Below are positions 1-7,831 of a stretch of 33,785 nucleotides of DNA, in pieces. Source of the stretch: Thiohalocapsa sp. ML1 (lineage in GTDB: Bacteria; Pseudomonadota; Gammaproteobacteria; Chromatiales; Chromatiaceae); the NCBI RefSeq assembly GCF_001469165.1, contig NZ_JABX01000055.1, positions 1-33,785 on the forward strand. The letters run 5' to 3'. The position numbers were made by a program, and so were the translations under genes. How positions within the stretch are numbered: position 1 is the first letter of the stretch; the number at the start of each line of letters is the position of its first letter. Below the pieces are notes generated by a model. The model had not been told where the DNA came from. It saw only the letters and a program-made list of their open reading frames with translations, and ran no database searches.

Positions 1-1
1 G

Positions 2-72
2 GAGTGCGGGTGCGGAGTGCGGGTGCGGGGTGCGGGTGCGGAGTGCGGGGTGCGGAGTGCGGGGTGCGGGAG
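2..72. repeat. G-rich 6/7-bp tandem array, cut by window edge
   Basis: A run of GAGTGCG and GGGTGCG heptamers mixed with GGTGCG hexamers, about ten units long. It probably continues to the left of the window. It lies immediately beyond the 3' end of the minus-strand oxygenase gene. It differs in sequence from the heptamer array near 19.3 kb but has the same period and G-richness. Confidence 0.85.
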
Positions 73-76
73 TGGA

Positions 77-601
77 TTAGCGGTTGCCGAAGTTGAAGGC
101 CACCGAGAGCCTGAGGCCCGCGCCGCGATGCGGCTCAACCCAGTGCTTGAGGGACGGTGGAAACAGCAGCATCAGGCCGGGCTCGGGCGTCACGCGGACC
201 TCGAAGGGCCCGTCCGCGAAGCAGAGGTCGCCGCTCGCCGCGGGCGCCGTGACGTAGTAGACGCCGGACAGCAGCTCGTCGTTTTCCTCGTGGCTGTGGC
301 GGCTGGTGCGGCTGCCAGGCGGCATGGCGTTGAGCCAGAAGCCGCAGCGGAGCTTCGCCGCGCCGAGCCCGAGCCGCGCCGCCGCCGTGTCGCCGGCGAA
401 GCGCAGCAGCTCGGTCAGTCCCGGCAGTCGGCCAGCGTCCAGGTACAGGTTCTCGAAGCGCCCGTCGACGCAATGGGAGCGCTGGCGGAAGTCCTGCTCC
501 GACAGCCTTGCGAAGGCCGCGGCGAGGGGGCCGTTGAGCGTGTCGGCCGCCGGATACCAGTGCGCCGAGATGGGTGCGAGCAGGTGGGTCTCGGTGTCCA
601 T
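77..601 (-). CDS. Putative 2OG-Fe(II) oxygenase
   Basis: A 174-residue protein resembling the small putative 2OG-Fe(II) oxygenase family (TIGR02466-like), cytoplasmic and single-domain. Visible: an iron-site signature around residues 101-117, where H102-S-H104 is followed by the family's typical LSGVYYV strand; a second histidine at H153 (in LKHWVEP); and R164 in the last strand, a likely 2-oxoglutarate ligand. The core is a short double-stranded beta-helix and the length fits the family. No signal peptide or membrane segment is present. The substrate cannot be told from sequence; relatives are often annotated only by fold. It is the last gene of a minus-strand series and is separated from the FAD enzyme upstream by 114 bp holding a TCGAAA repeat. 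Fold assignment is fairly sure; the reaction is unknown. Confidence 0.75.
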   Translation of the reverse strand: MDTETHLLAPISAHWYPAADTLNGPLAAAFARLSEQDFRQRSHCVDGRFENLYLDAGRLPGLTELLRFAGDTAAARLGLGAAKLRCGFWLNAMPPGSRTSRHSHEENDELLSGVYYVTAPAASGDLCFADGPFEVRVTPEPGLMLLFPPSLKHWVEPHRGAGLRLSVAFNFGNR

Positions 602-672
602 GGTCGCGGGTGCAGCGAGCGCCGTCAGGAAGCGTCCAAAAACAACGGATACAAACTCATCTCCGCCGTCCG

Positions 673-702
673 TCGAAATCGAAATCGAAATCGAAATCGA
701 AA
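673..702. repeat. TCGAAA hexamer repeat, five copies
   Basis: Five perfect head-to-tail TCGAAA units in the spacer between the FAD oxidoreductase and the oxygenase. A degenerate relative with the same period and TCG core lies at about 5400-5445. No coding role is apparent. Confidence 0.9.
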
Positions 703-715
703 CTCTGAATCTTCC

Positions 716-1936
716 CTAAGCCGCCGTCGGCAGCGCGGCGACGGCGCCAATGCGCCGCTCGTGCTCGGCGCGGCTGCGGGTGACGCAGTCCTCAACGGAG
801 ACGCCCAAGAACCAGTTGCCGGTGAGCCCGAGCCGCCCGCCGGCCAGCGCGCGGTCCAGCGCCGTCACCAGCTCGGCGTGGCCCTTGCGCAGTGCCGGCA
901 GCCGGTTGCGCACGCTGGCCTGCGCCTTGACCCGCGCGGGGTCGGCGGCCAGCGCCTGGCAGGCGGCGGCGATGCGGGCGGGCTCGTCCAGCGCATCGCC
1001 CGGGAAGTGGAACGCGAAGCCGCGCAGCTCCGGGTGGTCCAGGAAGTCCCGCGACACGGCGGACAGGAAGCTGCCGTCGACGCTGATGAAGCCGGCGAGC
1101 GCATCGACGCCGACGTCGGCCTTGTCGAGCACCAGGAGCTGCGTGTCGATCTCGGCCATGCCGATGCCGCCGACCAGGCGGGCGGCCTCGGGTGCGACCT
1201 TGGCCAGCAGCCGTGCCGCGACATCCGGCGGCACGGCGAGGGTGAGCCAATCGGCACGATGTGCGCTGCCGTCGGCACAGGTCACGGCGAAGCCCTCCGC
1301 GTCGGGCCGGACGGCGGTCACGTTGCAGCCGGTCTTGAGGGACACGCCGGGCGCGTCGGACAGGGCGCGCGGGATCTCGCCCAGGCCTTCGGGCATGGTG
1401 AAGCTCCGCAGCACGTCCTTGCGGCGCGGCTTCTTGCGGAACAGCGCCTCGGCCGGGAAGTCGTCCGCCGGCTGGCAAATCACGGACCGGAAGGCGGGGC
1501 CGAACAGGTCGCGGTAATTCTTCTCGCCGAGCCCGGCGCCGTAGTACTCGCGCACGCTGGCGCCGGCCTTCTCGGTGCGGAACAAGGTCGGCAGCGAGCG
1601 CAGCAGCTCCAGCGGGTGCAGCGCGGACAGCACCGACTTGCGTTTGCCGCCGCGCCAGAGCCGGTAGCTCTGCTTGCCCTTGGCCGTGGCGCGCCCGAGG
1701 ATGCCGCGCTGCTCCATGATGTCCAGCAGGTTGCCGTAGCTGTTGAAGCAGCTATGGCTGCCGGCCTCGACCCAGTAGCCGTTCAGGTCCTCGAAGTGGT
1801 GGCTGTACATGCAGCCGCCGGGGCGCGGGGCCGCCTCCAGCACCAGCACCTCGTGGCCGGCCGCGGCGGCGTAGTGGGCGGCGCAGAGGCCGCTGATGCC
1901 GGCGCCGATGACGATGTGGGTCGGTTGTTGACTCAT
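716..1936 (-). CDS. FAD-dependent NAD(P)-binding oxidoreductase
   Basis: A 406-residue flavoprotein of the amine oxidase / protoporphyrinogen oxidase / UDP-galactopyranose mutase superfamily. The start is placed at MSQQPTHIV because the Rossmann fold begins at once with the GAGISG dinucleotide-binding motif and the conserved E-A-x-x-R-x-G-G stretch near residues 35-45 (LEAAPRPGG); an upstream in-frame ATG would add only eight unlikely residues. A second FAD-contacting region is expected near the C-terminus (GLTGNWFLGVSVEDCV), the usual place where such proteins close over the flavin. No signal peptide or membrane span is seen. Closest by general look are protoporphyrinogen-oxidase-like proteins that oxidise ring or polyene substrates; the actual substrate is unknown. 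It lies between the unknown protein and the oxygenase on the same strand, so these two oxidative enzymes may be co-expressed (inference). Confidence 0.85.
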   Translation of the reverse strand: MSQQPTHIVIGAGISGLCAAHYAAAAGHEVLVLEAAPRPGGCMYSHHFEDLNGYWVEAGSHSCFNSYGNLLDIMEQRGILGRATAKGKQSYRLWRGGKRKSVLSALHPLELLRSLPTLFRTEKAGASVREYYGAGLGEKNYRDLFGPAFRSVICQPADDFPAEALFRKKPRRKDVLRSFTMPEGLGEIPRALSDAPGVSLKTGCNVTAVRPDAEGFAVTCADGSAHRADWLTLAVPPDVAARLLAKVAPEAARLVGGIGMAEIDTQLLVLDKADVGVDALAGFISVDGSFLSAVSRDFLDHPELRGFAFHFPGDALDEPARIAAACQALAADPARVKAQASVRNRLPALRKGHAELVTALDRALAGGRLGLTGNWFLGVSVEDCVTRSRAEHERRIGAVAALPTAA

Positions 1937-1965
1937 GGCAAAGCTCATCCCGGGCGGCACGTGCC

Positions 1966-1995
1966 GCAGGCGAAAGACTGGCAGGCGAAAGACTG
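1966..1995. repeat. Perfect 15-bp tandem duplication
   Basis: Two identical adjacent copies of GCAGGCGAAAGACTG, 30 bp upstream of the FAD oxidoreductase start on the minus strand. It could be a duplicated binding site or a simple slippage product. Confidence 0.9.
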
Positions 1996-2049
1996 ACAGC
2001 GTGGATTGCGTGCAGGCCGGCGCCGCGTTGGGCGCCGGCCGCTCGGCGG

Positions 2050-2598
2050 CTATTCTGCGGTGTTCGATCCGCGGGCGTCGAGAGCGAGTCGCGCTGCCGC
2101 GGGGTCAATGGGCAGGAGTGCGAGCCCGTCCAAGTCGAACTGCGGGATGGCCGGCGGCGGGGGCGCGCAGTCGGTGAGATCCCAGCCGGCGGCGGGCACC
2201 AGGCCGAGGGCGCTCGTATCCGGGCTGCGGGGCGGGCCGCGGTCGTCGATCTCGTCCAGCGGCGCGCCGGGCGGGGCGAGGGAGAGCGGGCCGTCGGCGC
2301 GGCTCGCGGCGGCGTCGTCGCCGTCCCAGGTGTCTGTGGCCTCAATGGGCAGGGAGTCGGGCTCGCCGTCTACCGATTCGATGTCGGCGCGGGCGCCGGC
2401 GGCGAGGAAGGCCTGCTGGAAACGTGTCGCGGTGAGCAGGTCGACGTCGCGCTTCACGACGATGCGCCGGCCGCTGAACAGGTTCTCGAGGTGGGGGCCG
2501 TCGAGCCTGAACGTGCTCGCGAGCTTCGCACGCGCGGCGGCCGGGTCGGCGCCGTTGAGGAGCTCGCCGTCGAAGACGATGTTGTAGAGGTCCGCCAT
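2050..2598 (-). CDS. Unknown protein with conserved N-terminal domain
   Basis: A 182-residue protein of unknown function. The start is taken at MADLYNIVF: a longer frame exists upstream, but its translation is low-complexity and crosses two strong hairpins. Residues 1-75 look like a folded alpha/beta domain, with a hydrophobic first strand, alternating helices and a conserved-looking GRRIVVKRDVDLLTATRFQQAF stretch (split here for description: strand 48-54, helix 58-68). I have the impression that similar domains recur in sulfur-oxidising and phototrophic Gammaproteobacteria, but no function is known to me. Residues 80-182 are acidic, Pro/Gly/Asp-rich and probably disordered. No signal peptide, membrane span or metal motif is visible. 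It follows the haem protein gene on the same strand with 119 bp between. Confidence 0.7.
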   Translation of the reverse strand: MADLYNIVFDGELLNGADPAAARAKLASTFRLDGPHLENLFSGRRIVVKRDVDLLTATRFQQAFLAAGARADIESVDGEPDSLPIEATDTWDGDDAAASRADGPLSLAPPGAPLDEIDDRGPPRSPDTSALGLVPAAGWDLTDCAPPPPAIPQFDLDGLALLPIDPAAARLALDARGSNTAE

Positions 2599-2652
2599 GG
2601 GCTCATGCCTCTGCGCAGGTCTTGCGGAACAGGCGCGGTGGGCTTTCCTGCC

Positions 2653-2711
2653 GGCCGGGCGGCGCAAGCGTCGCCCGGCCGAATCACGCGGCGGCGCCGC
2701 TGGCGCCGCCG
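2653..2711 (-). terminator. Two strong hairpins after the haem protein gene
   Basis: Stem 2653-2664 / 2669-2680 is 12 bp (one G-T pair) with a CAAG loop. Stem 2689-2698 / 2702-2711 is 10 bp, perfect, with a 3-nt loop. Both lie just past the stop of the minus-strand haem protein gene. There is no T-tract, so intrinsic termination is uncertain; attenuation or mRNA end protection is equally possible. Confidence 0.4.
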
Positions 2712-2717
2712 GCGCGG

Positions 2718-3302
2718 TCACATCGGCTTCGATAGCGTGAAGGCGCCGCGGATCTCGCCCGCGGAGTAACCCCGTGCCTGATCCTCAGGATAGGCCTTGT
2801 CCAGCGCCGCCGCTATCGGCTCGGCGATGTCGGTGCCGTGGCAGGCGAGGCAGACCTCCGCGGTCGGGATGGCCTGCATGAAGCGGTAGACCTTGCCGTC
2901 CGCCGTCTCCTCGACGGAGGCGTAGGTCATGCCCATGGGCGACTCGCCGTTCTGCTGTCGCGACGCGAACTGCTCCAGCACCTGTTCTTCCCACGCATCC
3001 GGGGCGTTCGCCGGGTTGCGCGGCTTGAGGCTGGTGCGGCCCACGTCCCAGCCGTGCTCCTCGGACAGGTCTTCGGCGATGGCGGGCGCCTTATCTTTGC
3101 ACATGGTAACGGCGGCGACGGGGCCGCCTTCCTTCAGCGCGCCTTTCAGCTCGCCTTGCAGCGACGTGGTGAAGGCCGTGATGATCTCGCGCGCCTCGGC
3201 GGCGCCGGCGTCGGTACTGGTGGTGGACCAGACTTGCAGGCTGGTGGCGGCGAGGACGGCTGCGATGGCCAGCGCGGAGCCGGCCAGGAGTGGCTTGTTC
3301 AT
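2718..3302 (-). CDS. Periplasmic DUF3365 (Tll0287-like) c-type haem protein
   Basis: A 194-residue exported haem protein. The N-terminus (MNKPLLAGSALAIAAVLAA) is a typical signal peptide or signal anchor, and a single covalent haem site CLACH is found at C151-C154-H155. The sequence before it, with an aromatic and basic strand (KVYRFMQAIPT), and the short helix after it fit the DUF3365 / Tll0287-like domain, known as a haem-binding PAS-like sensor domain either alone or in front of kinases and cyclases. Here it stands alone, so it is probably a periplasmic redox or gas-binding protein (inference). The start is chosen at the signal peptide; a longer in-frame extension upstream has no coding character. 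It is the first gene of the minus-strand series, back to back with the amidotransferase gene across 250 bp. Confidence 0.88.
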   Translation of the reverse strand: MNKPLLAGSALAIAAVLAATSLQVWSTTSTDAGAAEAREIITAFTTSLQGELKGALKEGGPVAAVTMCKDKAPAIAEDLSEEHGWDVGRTSLKPRNPANAPDAWEEQVLEQFASRQQNGESPMGMTYASVEETADGKVYRFMQAIPTAEVCLACHGTDIAEPIAAALDKAYPEDQARGYSAGEIRGAFTLSKPM

Positions 3303-3519
3303 AGTGTCCGTCTCTGTGATTGAGGGGGTTGGCTGCGGAACCGATGGGGCGGCCAGGCGGGGCGGGTTCCCGGCTGCGCCGCATGGCGCGAAAAGGTTTG
3401 GTCGGGGTGGGTCCGATGCAACCACGGTGAGGGCTGGACTATTGGCGATGGCGGGGCGGGCAGCCATGGCAATGCGCAATGGGCGGCGGCGCCGATCCCG
3501 GCTGGCGGGCCGGCTCGCG

Positions 3520-3525
3520 TATACT
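3520..3525 (+). promoter_or_regulatory. Likely -10 element of the amidotransferase gene
   Basis: TATACT in the context GCGTATACTCCGCC, 28 bp before the ATG at 3553. No clear -35 box is seen at the right spacing. It would give a leader of about 20 nt. The rest of the 3303-3552 spacer shows nothing else recognisable. Confidence 0.45.
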
Positions 3526-3552
3526 CCGCCCGCGTTCAAGCAGGGGGTCGGT

Positions 3553-5379
3553 ATGAAGGGTATTTGCGGTTGGCTGGGTGCGCTGCCGGGGGCGGCGCCG
3601 CAGGCCGTGCTCGCGGACATGCTCGCCGTCGATGGGGCCGGGGTGCCGGGTGGCTCGGTGCCCGTGCATGCGGCCGACTTCCATGGTGGCGTCATCGGCG
3701 ACGGCGACGACGACGGCGACGGCGACGGCGCGCACGCGGACGACGACTGCATCGTGCTGCTGTCCGATAGCGCGCGGATGCGCGCCGCCGAGGTCGCGGA
3801 CGCCTGGCGGCGCGACGGCGAGCGGGTGCTGGAGCTGCTGCACGGCCCCTTCGCGTTGGCGCTCTTTGATCGGCGCCGCGGCCGGCTCATGCTCGCCGTG
3901 GACCGCGTCGGGGCGCGCGGGCTCTACCTGGTGCGCGGTGGCGGGCGCATCGGTTTCGCCACGCGGCTCGCGGCCCTGACGCGGCTGCCGGGCTTCACGC
4001 CCGCGGTCAGCGACCAGGCGCTGTTCGAATACCTCTACCTGCACATGATCCCGAGCCCCGGCAGCATCTACTCGGGGGTCACCAAGCTGCTGCCGGCGCA
4101 GGTGCTGACCTGCGACGCTGCCGGCGACGCGGCCCCGGCGCAGGCCCGCTTTTACTGGCGCATGCCCTACCGCGACGGGTCTGCCCGCTTCGATGCCCTC
4201 AAGTCCGAGTTTCGCGCGCTGCTGCCCGAGGTGGTAGGCGCAGCCGCTGCCGCGCCCGCCGGCGCCCGCGTCGGCTGTTTCCTGAGCGGCGGCACCGACA
4301 GCTCCACCGTCGTCGGCACCTGGCGGCAGCGCAGCGGCGAACCGGTGCCGACCTACTCCATCGGCTTCGACGCCGAGGGCTTCGACGAGATGGCCTACGC
4401 CCGCATCGCCGCGGCGCGCTTCGCGACGACGCCGCGGGAGTACTACGTGACGGCAGCGGACGTGGTGGAGGCGGTGCCGAAGGTCGCGGCCTTCTGCGAT
4501 GAGCCCTTCGGCAACGCCTCCATCGTGCCGGCGTATCTGTGCGCCCGCTTCGCCCGCAACGACGGCATCGACGTTATGCTCGCCGGCGACGGCGGCGACG
4601 AGATCTTCGGCGGCAACGAGCGCTACGCAAACCAGTGGCTCTTCGAGCAATGGGGCCAGGTACCGGCGCCGCTGCGGGGGCTCATCCGCGGCGCGGTTGG
4701 CCTGCCCGGGCTCGGCGCGCTACCGCCGGCCAAAAAGGCGCAGAGCTACATCGCCCAGGCCGAGGTGCCGCTGCCGGACCGCTTCGAGACCTACAACTTC
4801 ATGCATCGCACGGCACTCGAAGACATCTTCGAGCCCGCTTTCCTCGCCCGCGTCGACACCGGCGCGCCGCTCGAGAACCTGCGCGAGGTCTACCGACGCA
4901 CGCAATCCAGCGCTGCCGTGAACCGGATGATGCACCTGGATCTCAAGATCACGCTCGCCGACAACGACCTGCGCAAAGTGAATCAGGCCTGTCAGCTCGC
5001 CGGCATCGACGTGCGCTATCCGCTGCTCGACGACCGCCTGCTGGACTTCGCGGCGTCGGTGCCGCCCGGTATGCAGCTCAAGCGCACGCACCTGCGCTGG
5101 TTCTTCAAGCGCGCGCTCGCGGACTTTCTGCCGGCGGAGATCATTGCCAAGCGCAAGCACGGCTTCGGGCTGCCGGTGGGGCTCTGGATGCGCGAGTACG
5201 CGCCGCTTGCGGAGCTGACGCGCGCGAGCGTCGAGCGGCTGAAGCAGCGCGGTATTGTTCGGCCTGGCTACATCGACTGGATCAGCCAGCAGCACCAGGG
5301 CGGGCACGCGTCCTACTATGGGGTGTTCCTGTGGATACTGGTGATGCTCGATCAGTGGCTGGAGAGCCATCGGGGTTGA
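3553..5379 (+). CDS. Asparagine-synthetase-like protein, glutaminase site lost
   Basis: A 608-residue AsnB-family protein. Active members hydrolyse glutamine in an N-terminal Ntn domain using Cys2 and pass ammonia to a C-terminal ATP-dependent synthetase. Here the expected MCGI start reads M-K-G-I-C-G-W: Lys replaces Cys2, and the nearest Cys is residue 5. The glutaminase half also carries an Asp/Gly-rich insert (residues 49-65) made by GGCGAC-type DNA repeats. The synthetase half looks intact, with the PP-loop SGGTDSS at 245-251 and the conserved LAGDGGDEIFGG stretch near 337-348. The start is firm: no alternative initiator lies nearby and a TATACT box is just upstream. XrtA/PEP-CTERM loci often carry such amidotransferases, which suggests amidation of a polysaccharide or peptide with free ammonia or another amine (inference). 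A paired FMN enzyme follows after 73 bp. Confidence 0.88.
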   Translation: MKGICGWLGALPGAAPQAVLADMLAVDGAGVPGGSVPVHAADFHGGVIGDGDDDGDGDGAHADDDCIVLLSDSARMRAAEVADAWRRDGERVLELLHGPFALALFDRRRGRLMLAVDRVGARGLYLVRGGGRIGFATRLAALTRLPGFTPAVSDQALFEYLYLHMIPSPGSIYSGVTKLLPAQVLTCDAAGDAAPAQARFYWRMPYRDGSARFDALKSEFRALLPEVVGAAAAAPAGARVGCFLSGGTDSSTVVGTWRQRSGEPVPTYSIGFDAEGFDEMAYARIAAARFATTPREYYVTAADVVEAVPKVAAFCDEPFGNASIVPAYLCARFARNDGIDVMLAGDGGDEIFGGNERYANQWLFEQWGQVPAPLRGLIRGAVGLPGLGALPPAKKAQSYIAQAEVPLPDRFETYNFMHRTALEDIFEPAFLARVDTGAPLENLREVYRRTQSSAAVNRMMHLDLKITLADNDLRKVNQACQLAGIDVRYPLLDDRLLDFAASVPPGMQLKRTHLRWFFKRALADFLPAEIIAKRKHGFGLPVGLWMREYAPLAELTRASVERLKQRGIVRPGYIDWISQQHQGGHASYYGVFLWILVMLDQWLESHRG

Positions 5380-5397
5380 TGCTTCGGCCCCCGGTTC

Positions 5398-5445
5398 CGT
5401 CGTTGATGTTGTCGTTGTCAGCGCTATCGAAATCGCTATCGGACA
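5398..5445. repeat. Degenerate TCG-based hexamer repeat
   Basis: A run of imperfect 6-bp units (CGTTGA, TGTTGT, CGTTGT, then TATCGA, AATCGC, TATCGG) fills most of the spacer between the amidotransferase and the FMN enzyme. It resembles the perfect TCGAAA array at 673-702. Confidence 0.6.
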
Positions 5446-5452
5446 CAGCACC

Positions 5453-6616
5453 TTGACAGTCATCACTAACATCGCCGACCTCAAGCGCCTCTACCGCCGG
5501 CGCGTGCCGCGGATGTTCTACGACTATGCCGAGTCCGGCAGCTGGACCGAGCAGACCTTCCGCGACAACAGCACGGACTTTGCCGACATCCGGCTGCGCC
5601 AGCGCGTCGCCGTGGACATCGCGGCGCGCAGCACCAAGGGCAATATGGTCGGGCAGCCCGTCGCCATGCCCGTGGCGCTCGCGCCGGTGGGGCTCACCGG
5701 CATGCAGCATGCCGACGGCGAGATCCTCGCGGCCCGCGCCGCCGCGCGCTTCGGTGTGCCCTTCACGCTGTCCACCATGTCCATCTGCTCCATTGAGGAC
5801 GTGGCAGACAACGTAGACGCGCCCTTTTGGTTCCAGCTCTATGTCATGCGCGACCAAGGCTTCATGGAGAGCCTCATCGCCCGCGCCGCGGCGGCCCGGT
5901 GCTCCGCGCTGGTGCTGACGCTGGACCTGCAGGTCATCGGCCAGCGCCACAAGGACTTGAAGAACGGACTGTCGGCACCGCCGAAGCCGAGCCTGCCGGT
6001 GGTGCTGGACCTGCTGCGGCGCTGGCGCTGGGGGCTCGGCATGCTCGGCACCCGCCGGCACGGCTTCGGCAACATCGTCGGCCACGTCAAAGGGGTCAGC
6101 GACGTGTCGAACCTCATGGCCTGGGTCGGCGAGCAGTTCGACCCGAGTCTGGACTGGGCGCGCGTGCGCCGCATCCGCGACCTCTGGCAGGGGCCGTTGA
6201 TCCTGAAGGGCATCATGGACCCCGAAGACGCCCGCCATGCGCAGGATGCCGGGGCGGACGCCATCGTCGTGTCCAACCACGGCGGCCGGCAGCTCGACGG
6301 CGCCGTCAGCAGCATCCGCATGCTGCCGCGGATTCTGGACGCCGTCGGCGACGCGCTGGAGGTGCATCTGGACTCCGGTATCCGCTCGGGCCAAGACGTG
6401 CTGAAGGCGCTCGCGCTCGGCGCCCGGGGCACCTACATCGGCCGCGCCTACATCTACGGCTTAGGCGCCCTGGGCGAGGCCGGCGTGACGCAGGCGCTCA
6501 ACATCATCCGCAAGGAGCTCGACACCACCCTGGGCTTCTGCGGCGAGCGGGACGTCGCGGACCTTGGCCGGCACAATCTGCTGCTGCCGGCGGATTTCGC
6601 GACGCGGTGGGTCTGA
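5453..6616 (+). CDS. FMN-dependent alpha-hydroxy-acid dehydrogenase (LldD-like)
   Basis: A 387-residue TIM-barrel flavoenzyme of the glycolate oxidase / L-lactate dehydrogenase family, which oxidises L-2-hydroxy acids to 2-oxo acids. Seen: the N-terminal FYDYAESGSWTE segment with the substrate-binding Tyr; the FMN-phosphate strand PVALAPVGLTGM; LDLQVIGQRHKDLKNG, where sugar- and lactate-type relatives carry the same basic stretch; and the catalytic SNHGGRQLDG with His276. The only reasonable start is a TTG at 5453: no in-frame ATG precedes the conserved N-terminus, and no Shine-Dalgarno is evident, so translation may be weak or coupled to the upstream gene. Placement directly after an amidotransferase in an exopolysaccharide region is unusual for a respiratory lactate enzyme, so a biosynthetic hydroxy-acid substrate is possible (inference). 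It ends 102 bp from the convergent epimerase gene. Confidence 0.9.
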   Translation: MTVITNIADLKRLYRRRVPRMFYDYAESGSWTEQTFRDNSTDFADIRLRQRVAVDIAARSTKGNMVGQPVAMPVALAPVGLTGMQHADGEILAARAAARFGVPFTLSTMSICSIEDVADNVDAPFWFQLYVMRDQGFMESLIARAAAARCSALVLTLDLQVIGQRHKDLKNGLSAPPKPSLPVVLDLLRRWRWGLGMLGTRRHGFGNIVGHVKGVSDVSNLMAWVGEQFDPSLDWARVRRIRDLWQGPLILKGIMDPEDARHAQDAGADAIVVSNHGGRQLDGAVSSIRMLPRILDAVGDALEVHLDSGIRSGQDVLKALALGARGTYIGRAYIYGLGALGEAGVTQALNIIRKELDTTLGFCGERDVADLGRHNLLLPADFATRWV

Positions 6617-6718
6617 TGCCCGATGCCCGCCGCGGGAGATGCGCTCATGGCGGGCGTGCATGCGGCCCGAGGCGCCGCCTCGCCAGGCGTTGACCAAGCG
6701 TCGCGCGGCCGCCCCGAC

Positions 6719-7726
6719 TCAAACGCCGTAGTAGTCCCGGTACCAAGCCACGAAGCGCGCGATGCCCTCCTCAACGCTCGTCGCGGGCTTGTAGTCGAGC
6801 TCCTCGACGAGGTCCGCGACATCGGCGTAGGTGTCGGGCACGTCGCCCGCCTGCAGCGGCAGCAGCGCCTTTTGTGCCTGTCGTCCGAGGCAGCCTTCGA
6901 GCACCTCGATGTAGTGCATCAGCTCCACCGGCTGGTTGTTGCCGATGTTGTAGAGCCGGTACGGCGCGCTGCTGGTGGCGGAATCGGGTGCATCGCCGTT
7001 CCATGCCGGGTTCGGTTCCGGAATGCGGTCCAGCACGCGGATCACGCCTTCGACGATGTCGTCGATGTAGGTGAAGTCGCGCCGGTGCTTGCCGTAGTTG
7101 AACACTTCGATGGGCTCGTCCGCGAGGATGGCGCGGGTGAACTTGAACAGCGCCATGTCCGGCCGGCCCCAGGGGCCATAGACGGTGAAGAATCTCAGCC
7201 CCGTCGTCGGCAGGCGGTACAGATGGCTGTAGGTGTGTGCCATCAGCTCGTTGGCTTTCTTGCTCGCGGCGTAGAGGCTGAGCGGATGGTCCACATTGTC
7301 GTGCACGGAGAACGGCATGCGTGTGTTGGCGCCATACACGGAGCTGCTGGAGGCGTACACCAGGTGCTCGACGCCGTTGTGCCGACAGCCCTCCAGAATG
7401 TGCGCGAAGCCCACCAGGTTGGTGTCCACGTAAGCGAGTGGGTTCTCGATGGAGTAGCGCACGCCGGCCTGTGCGGCGAGGTTCACAACGCGCTCGGGTC
7501 GGTGCTCGGCGAAGGCGGCGGCGATGCCGCCGCGGTCCTCCAGGTCGAGTCGCAAGTCCGTGTAGCCCGGGTAGGCGCGCACCCGCTCGAGCCGCGCCTC
7601 CTTGAGGCTCACGTCGTAGTAGTCGTTGAGGTTGTCCACGCCAATCACTGCGTCGCCGCGGGCGAGGAGTCGCATCGCCAGCGTGGAGCCGATGAAGCCG
7701 GCACTGCCGGTGACAAGTACTTTCAT
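6719..7726 (-). CDS. NAD-dependent epimerase, UDP-glucuronate 4-epimerase type
   Basis: A 335-residue extended short-chain dehydrogenase. It should interconvert UDP-glucuronate and UDP-galacturonate, giving uronic acid precursors for surface polysaccharide; cytoplasmic. Visible: the NAD motif G7-S-A-G10-F-I-G13, the substrate serine cluster YASSSSVYG, and the catalytic Y152-A-A-S-K156. [17 protein letters not shown] after the first strand and the [20 protein letters not shown] stretch (broken here only for description) are typical of the UDP-glucuronate 4-epimerase / capsular CapI group rather than of GalE. Length is standard. It lies 105 bp downstream of the nucleotide-sugar dehydrogenase on the same strand, and the pair makes sense as an acidic-sugar supply unit. 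The exact substrate (glucuronate or an N-acetyl uronate) is inferred. Confidence 0.92.
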   Translation of the reverse strand: MKVLVTGSAGFIGSTLAMRLLARGDAVIGVDNLNDYYDVSLKEARLERVRAYPGYTDLRLDLEDRGGIAAAFAEHRPERVVNLAAQAGVRYSIENPLAYVDTNLVGFAHILEGCRHNGVEHLVYASSSSVYGANTRMPFSVHDNVDHPLSLYAASKKANELMAHTYSHLYRLPTTGLRFFTVYGPWGRPDMALFKFTRAILADEPIEVFNYGKHRRDFTYIDDIVEGVIRVLDRIPEPNPAWNGDAPDSATSSAPYRLYNIGNNQPVELMHYIEVLEGCLGRQAQKALLPLQAGDVPDTYADVADLVEELDYKPATSVEEGIARFVAWYRDYYGV

Positions 7727-7831
7727 GGGGCTGCGTCCAGGGCGAGTAAGGGCGCGCAGGGCGCCCGGAGCTTTAATCTGCGGCTACAGGGGGCGTCAGG
7801 CGGCGTCCGTGTGCCTGCCGGCGGTGCGCCG

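Noticed and set aside
17-1996. 659-codon open frame on the plus strand across the oxygenase and FAD oxidoreductase
   Set aside because: It is antisense to two genes with clear motifs; long open antisense frames are expected at this GC content. The translation is low-complexity with no domain.
3303-3890. Long N-terminal extension of the haem protein
   Set aside because: It would bury the clear signal peptide at MNKPLLAGS and overlap the amidotransferase gene on the other strand.
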